Assembly: GCA_030145005.1 (NCBI GenBank)
Contig: JAQYWJ010000027.1
Location: 1-15,387, forward strand
Source: Desulfobacter sp.
GTDB lineage: Bacteria; Desulfobacterota; Desulfobacteria; Desulfobacterales; Desulfobacteraceae
DNA length: 15,387 nucleotides
Direction: 5' to 3'
The notes under the pieces were generated by a model. The model was not told the DNA's origin, did not search any database, and worked only from the letters and a program-made list of their open reading frames with translations. How positions within the stretch are numbered: the stretch's first letter is position 1; the number at the start of each line of letters is the position of its first letter. Both the position numbers and the translations under genes were made by a program. Shown here one piece after another: positions 14,305 to 15,387 of the stretch.

Positions 14305-14350
14305 TTATCCATATTCAAGGCGCATCAAGGGGGGCATATTGAAGTATGTG
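14305..14350 (+). repeat. Degenerate, shortened third copy of the GTGTTT-ended element
   Basis: TTATCCATATTCAAGGCGCA (14305-14324) matches copy 1 at 2007-2026 at 16 of 20 positions. GGGGCATATTGAAGTATGTG then matches the copy 1 centre (GGAGCATACTCATGTATGTG), with the intervening AAAAATTT block missing. The order and orientation are those of copy 1. Termini are not recognisable. Confidence 0.5.
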
Positions 14351-14360
14351 CCTTCTAAAT

Positions 14361-14389
14361 AACGAAAACGGTATCCTATTGTTTTTGTT
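14361..14389 (-). terminator. Possible weak terminator hairpin
   Basis: AACGAAAAC (14361-14369) pairs with GTTTTTGTT (14381-14389) over 9 positions with one G-U pair and an 11-base loop. On the minus strand the 3' arm is U-rich and is followed by ATTT, so it could end the diguanylate cyclase transcript, though it is AT-rich and weak. Confidence 0.25.
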
Positions 14390-14402
14390 ACTTATAGGTT
14401 TG

Positions 14403-14425
14403 GTCCCGCCTTGGGTGGGTGGGAC
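14403..14425. terminator. GC-rich hairpin downstream of the diguanylate cyclase
   Basis: GTCCCGCC (14403-14410) pairs with GGTGGGAC (14418-14425), 8 bp including one G-U, around a 7-base loop. It is 70 bases past the cyclase stop on the minus strand. It lacks a T-run on either side, so termination is a guess from position. Confidence 0.3.
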
Positions 14426-14494
14426 GCTATTGATACAACGAAGAAGACGGGTAAAAAGACAAACCATATGGTGGATTTTATTGTTTCCATGGCC

Positions 14495-15387
14495 CTAACT
14501 CTTTGCCTGGATCAATGATTCCGACGTCTCATCCCTATGCACCTTTATCAGTCCCGGCATAACGGTATTGCGGCCGTTTAATTTTGCTTTGTAAAGCATT
14601 GAATCAGCATCTTCAACCAGTTTTACGATATCGGCACCGTCCCCCAACTGAGCCACGCCAAAACTGGCAGTCACCCGTATGGTACGATTATTAAAGGGGA
14701 TGCGTAATCCGGAAATCTTTTGTCTGAGTCTGTCTGCAAGTTCAATGGCATGGATTTTATCGGTTCCCGGCAGGATGGCGATAAATTCTTCCCCACCGTA
14801 CCTGGCAAAAATATCCTCTACGCGTATATTCCGGTGAATCAGCCGGCTGACCTCTTTTAAGACCTCATCGCCTCCTAAGTGGCCGTAAGTGTCATTTACA
14901 GATTTAAAATGATCCAGATCAAACATGAAAACAGACAATGACTTTCTGTGCCGGCCGGCACCTGCTGCATACCCTTTGAGCTGGGCCTCAAAAGCCCTGC
15001 GGTTATAGCAGCCGGTCAAAGGATCAATGGCGGCGGCATCCTTGAGCCGCTGGATCTTAATCTGCCTTGAAAGGGCTGCGGTACAGCCCTGGAGTACAAT
15101 GCGAACCACATCATCATGAAATGCAGAGATGGGCCTGATGGGCAGCATATAAAGCCGTGAATAACAATTTTCTTCTTTATGGTCGTAATGCACCAGGGAA
15201 TCCAGACTCAATTTTTCCAGGCACTCCTCCTGGTCTTTATGAGTATTAAGATAGGTCAGGTCCTTGGTGTCCTTAATCTGGAAATCCCTTATGATAATAT
15301 CTTCTATGGAAGTTTTATACATTCTGGGATCCAGCCAGACATCCACCCCGGCATTCTTTTTGTTCACAAAAGCAAAGAGCCTGTACC
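14495..15387 (-). CDS. GGDEF diguanylate cyclase (5'-partial)
   Basis: Makes cyclic di-GMP from two GTP. A GTG at 15367 can be read as a start giving 290 residues, but the frame stays open to the window edge (YRLFAF just upstream), so the true N-terminus is probably outside. Numbering here is from that GTG. The catalytic domain (about 115-275) has DPLTGCYNRRAF, metal-binding D150 in FDLDHF, NDTYGHLGGDEVL, and the GGEEF signature at 191-195 (bases 14783-14797). An RxxD inhibitory site is intact (R182, D185, six residues before the first Gly), so product feedback inhibition is expected. The upstream approx. 110 residues (VDVWLDPRMYK, LVHYDHKEENCYSRLYMLPIRP) are a soluble domain, possibly GAF-like, that I cannot name. 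Transcription converges with the nuclease gene across the repeat-rich gap. Confidence 0.93.
   Translation of the reverse strand, partial: YRLFAFVNKKNAGVDVWLDPRMYKTSIEDIIIRDFQIKDTKDLTYLNTHKDQEECLEKLSLDSLVHYDHKEENCYSRLYMLPIRPISAFHDDVVRIVLQGCTAALSRQIKIQRLKDAAAIDPLTGCYNRRAFEAQLKGYAAGAGRHRKSLSVFMFDLDHFKSVNDTYGHLGGDEVLKEVSRLIHRNIRVEDIFARYGGEEFIAILPGTDKIHAIELADRLRQKISGLRIPFNNRTIRVTASFGVAQLGDGADIVKLVEDADSMLYKAKLNGRNTVMPGLIKVHRDETSESLIQAKS

Noticed and set aside
13945..14430. CRISPR-like array from the cluster of repeats
   Set aside because: The repeats are of different families and spacings, with no uniform repeat-spacer periodicity and no cas genes.

Overview
The window looks like a stretch of chromosome from a Gram-negative, mid-GC anaerobic delta-type proteobacterium, most likely of the Desulfobacterales. 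This is inferred from protein style (a YidC with a large periplasmic domain, a fused radical-SAM/DUF2344 protein next to an RNase E/G), from the YkgJ / small protein / PrmA-like gene set, and from the intergenic repeats. No rRNA or other taxonomic marker is present, so the assignment is an inference. Almost all the coding capacity is housekeeping. I see no CRISPR array, phage, transposase, tRNA or rRNA.

Layout. (1) 1-524: a short, possibly truncated minus-strand ORF (54-314) between an inverted repeat at the window edge and a perfect 11-bp-stem hairpin (342-366). (2) 525-1904: asnS on the minus strand. (3) 1989-2117: a long imperfect inverted repeat that fills most of the divergent intergenic region. 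(4) 2133-6257: a two-gene plus-strand unit, a B12-binding-like/radical-SAM/DUF2344 fusion protein followed by ribonuclease E/G. (5) 6383-11314: a sigma70-like promoter and the conserved rpmH-rnpA-yidD-yidC-jag-mnmE cluster, covering ribosomal protein L34, RNase P protein, membrane insertion, a KH/R3H RNA-binding protein and tRNA wobble-uridine modification. Genes abut or nearly abut. dnaA is not next to rpmH and I see no DnaA-box cluster. (6) 11315-11518: a structured spacer with two direct repeats and a hairpin. (7) 11519-13947: a tight four-gene unit (YkgJ-type cysteine-cluster protein, small hypothetical protein, PrmA-like methyltransferase with a different N-terminus, exported DUF4124-SNase nuclease). 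(8) 13945-14430: a repeat-filled convergent region: a second copy of the 1989-2117 family with a GC-rich REP-like palindrome inside it, tandem small hairpins, and a degenerate third copy. (9) 14495-15387: a minus-strand GGDEF diguanylate cyclase, 5'-truncated by the window edge.

How the genes fit together. Regions 4 and 5 form an RNA-processing, translation and membrane-biogenesis neighbourhood. Region 7 is the least understood coding part: overlapping or near-abutting genes suggest co-expression, but no joint function is known to me. The most unusual non-coding content is the nested repeat block at 13945-14430, the related element at 1989-2117, and the duplicated leader motif at 11328-11498. 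I did not find convincing evidence for a wholly new biological system. The best candidate for follow-up is the region 7 gene set with its repeat-bearing leader.
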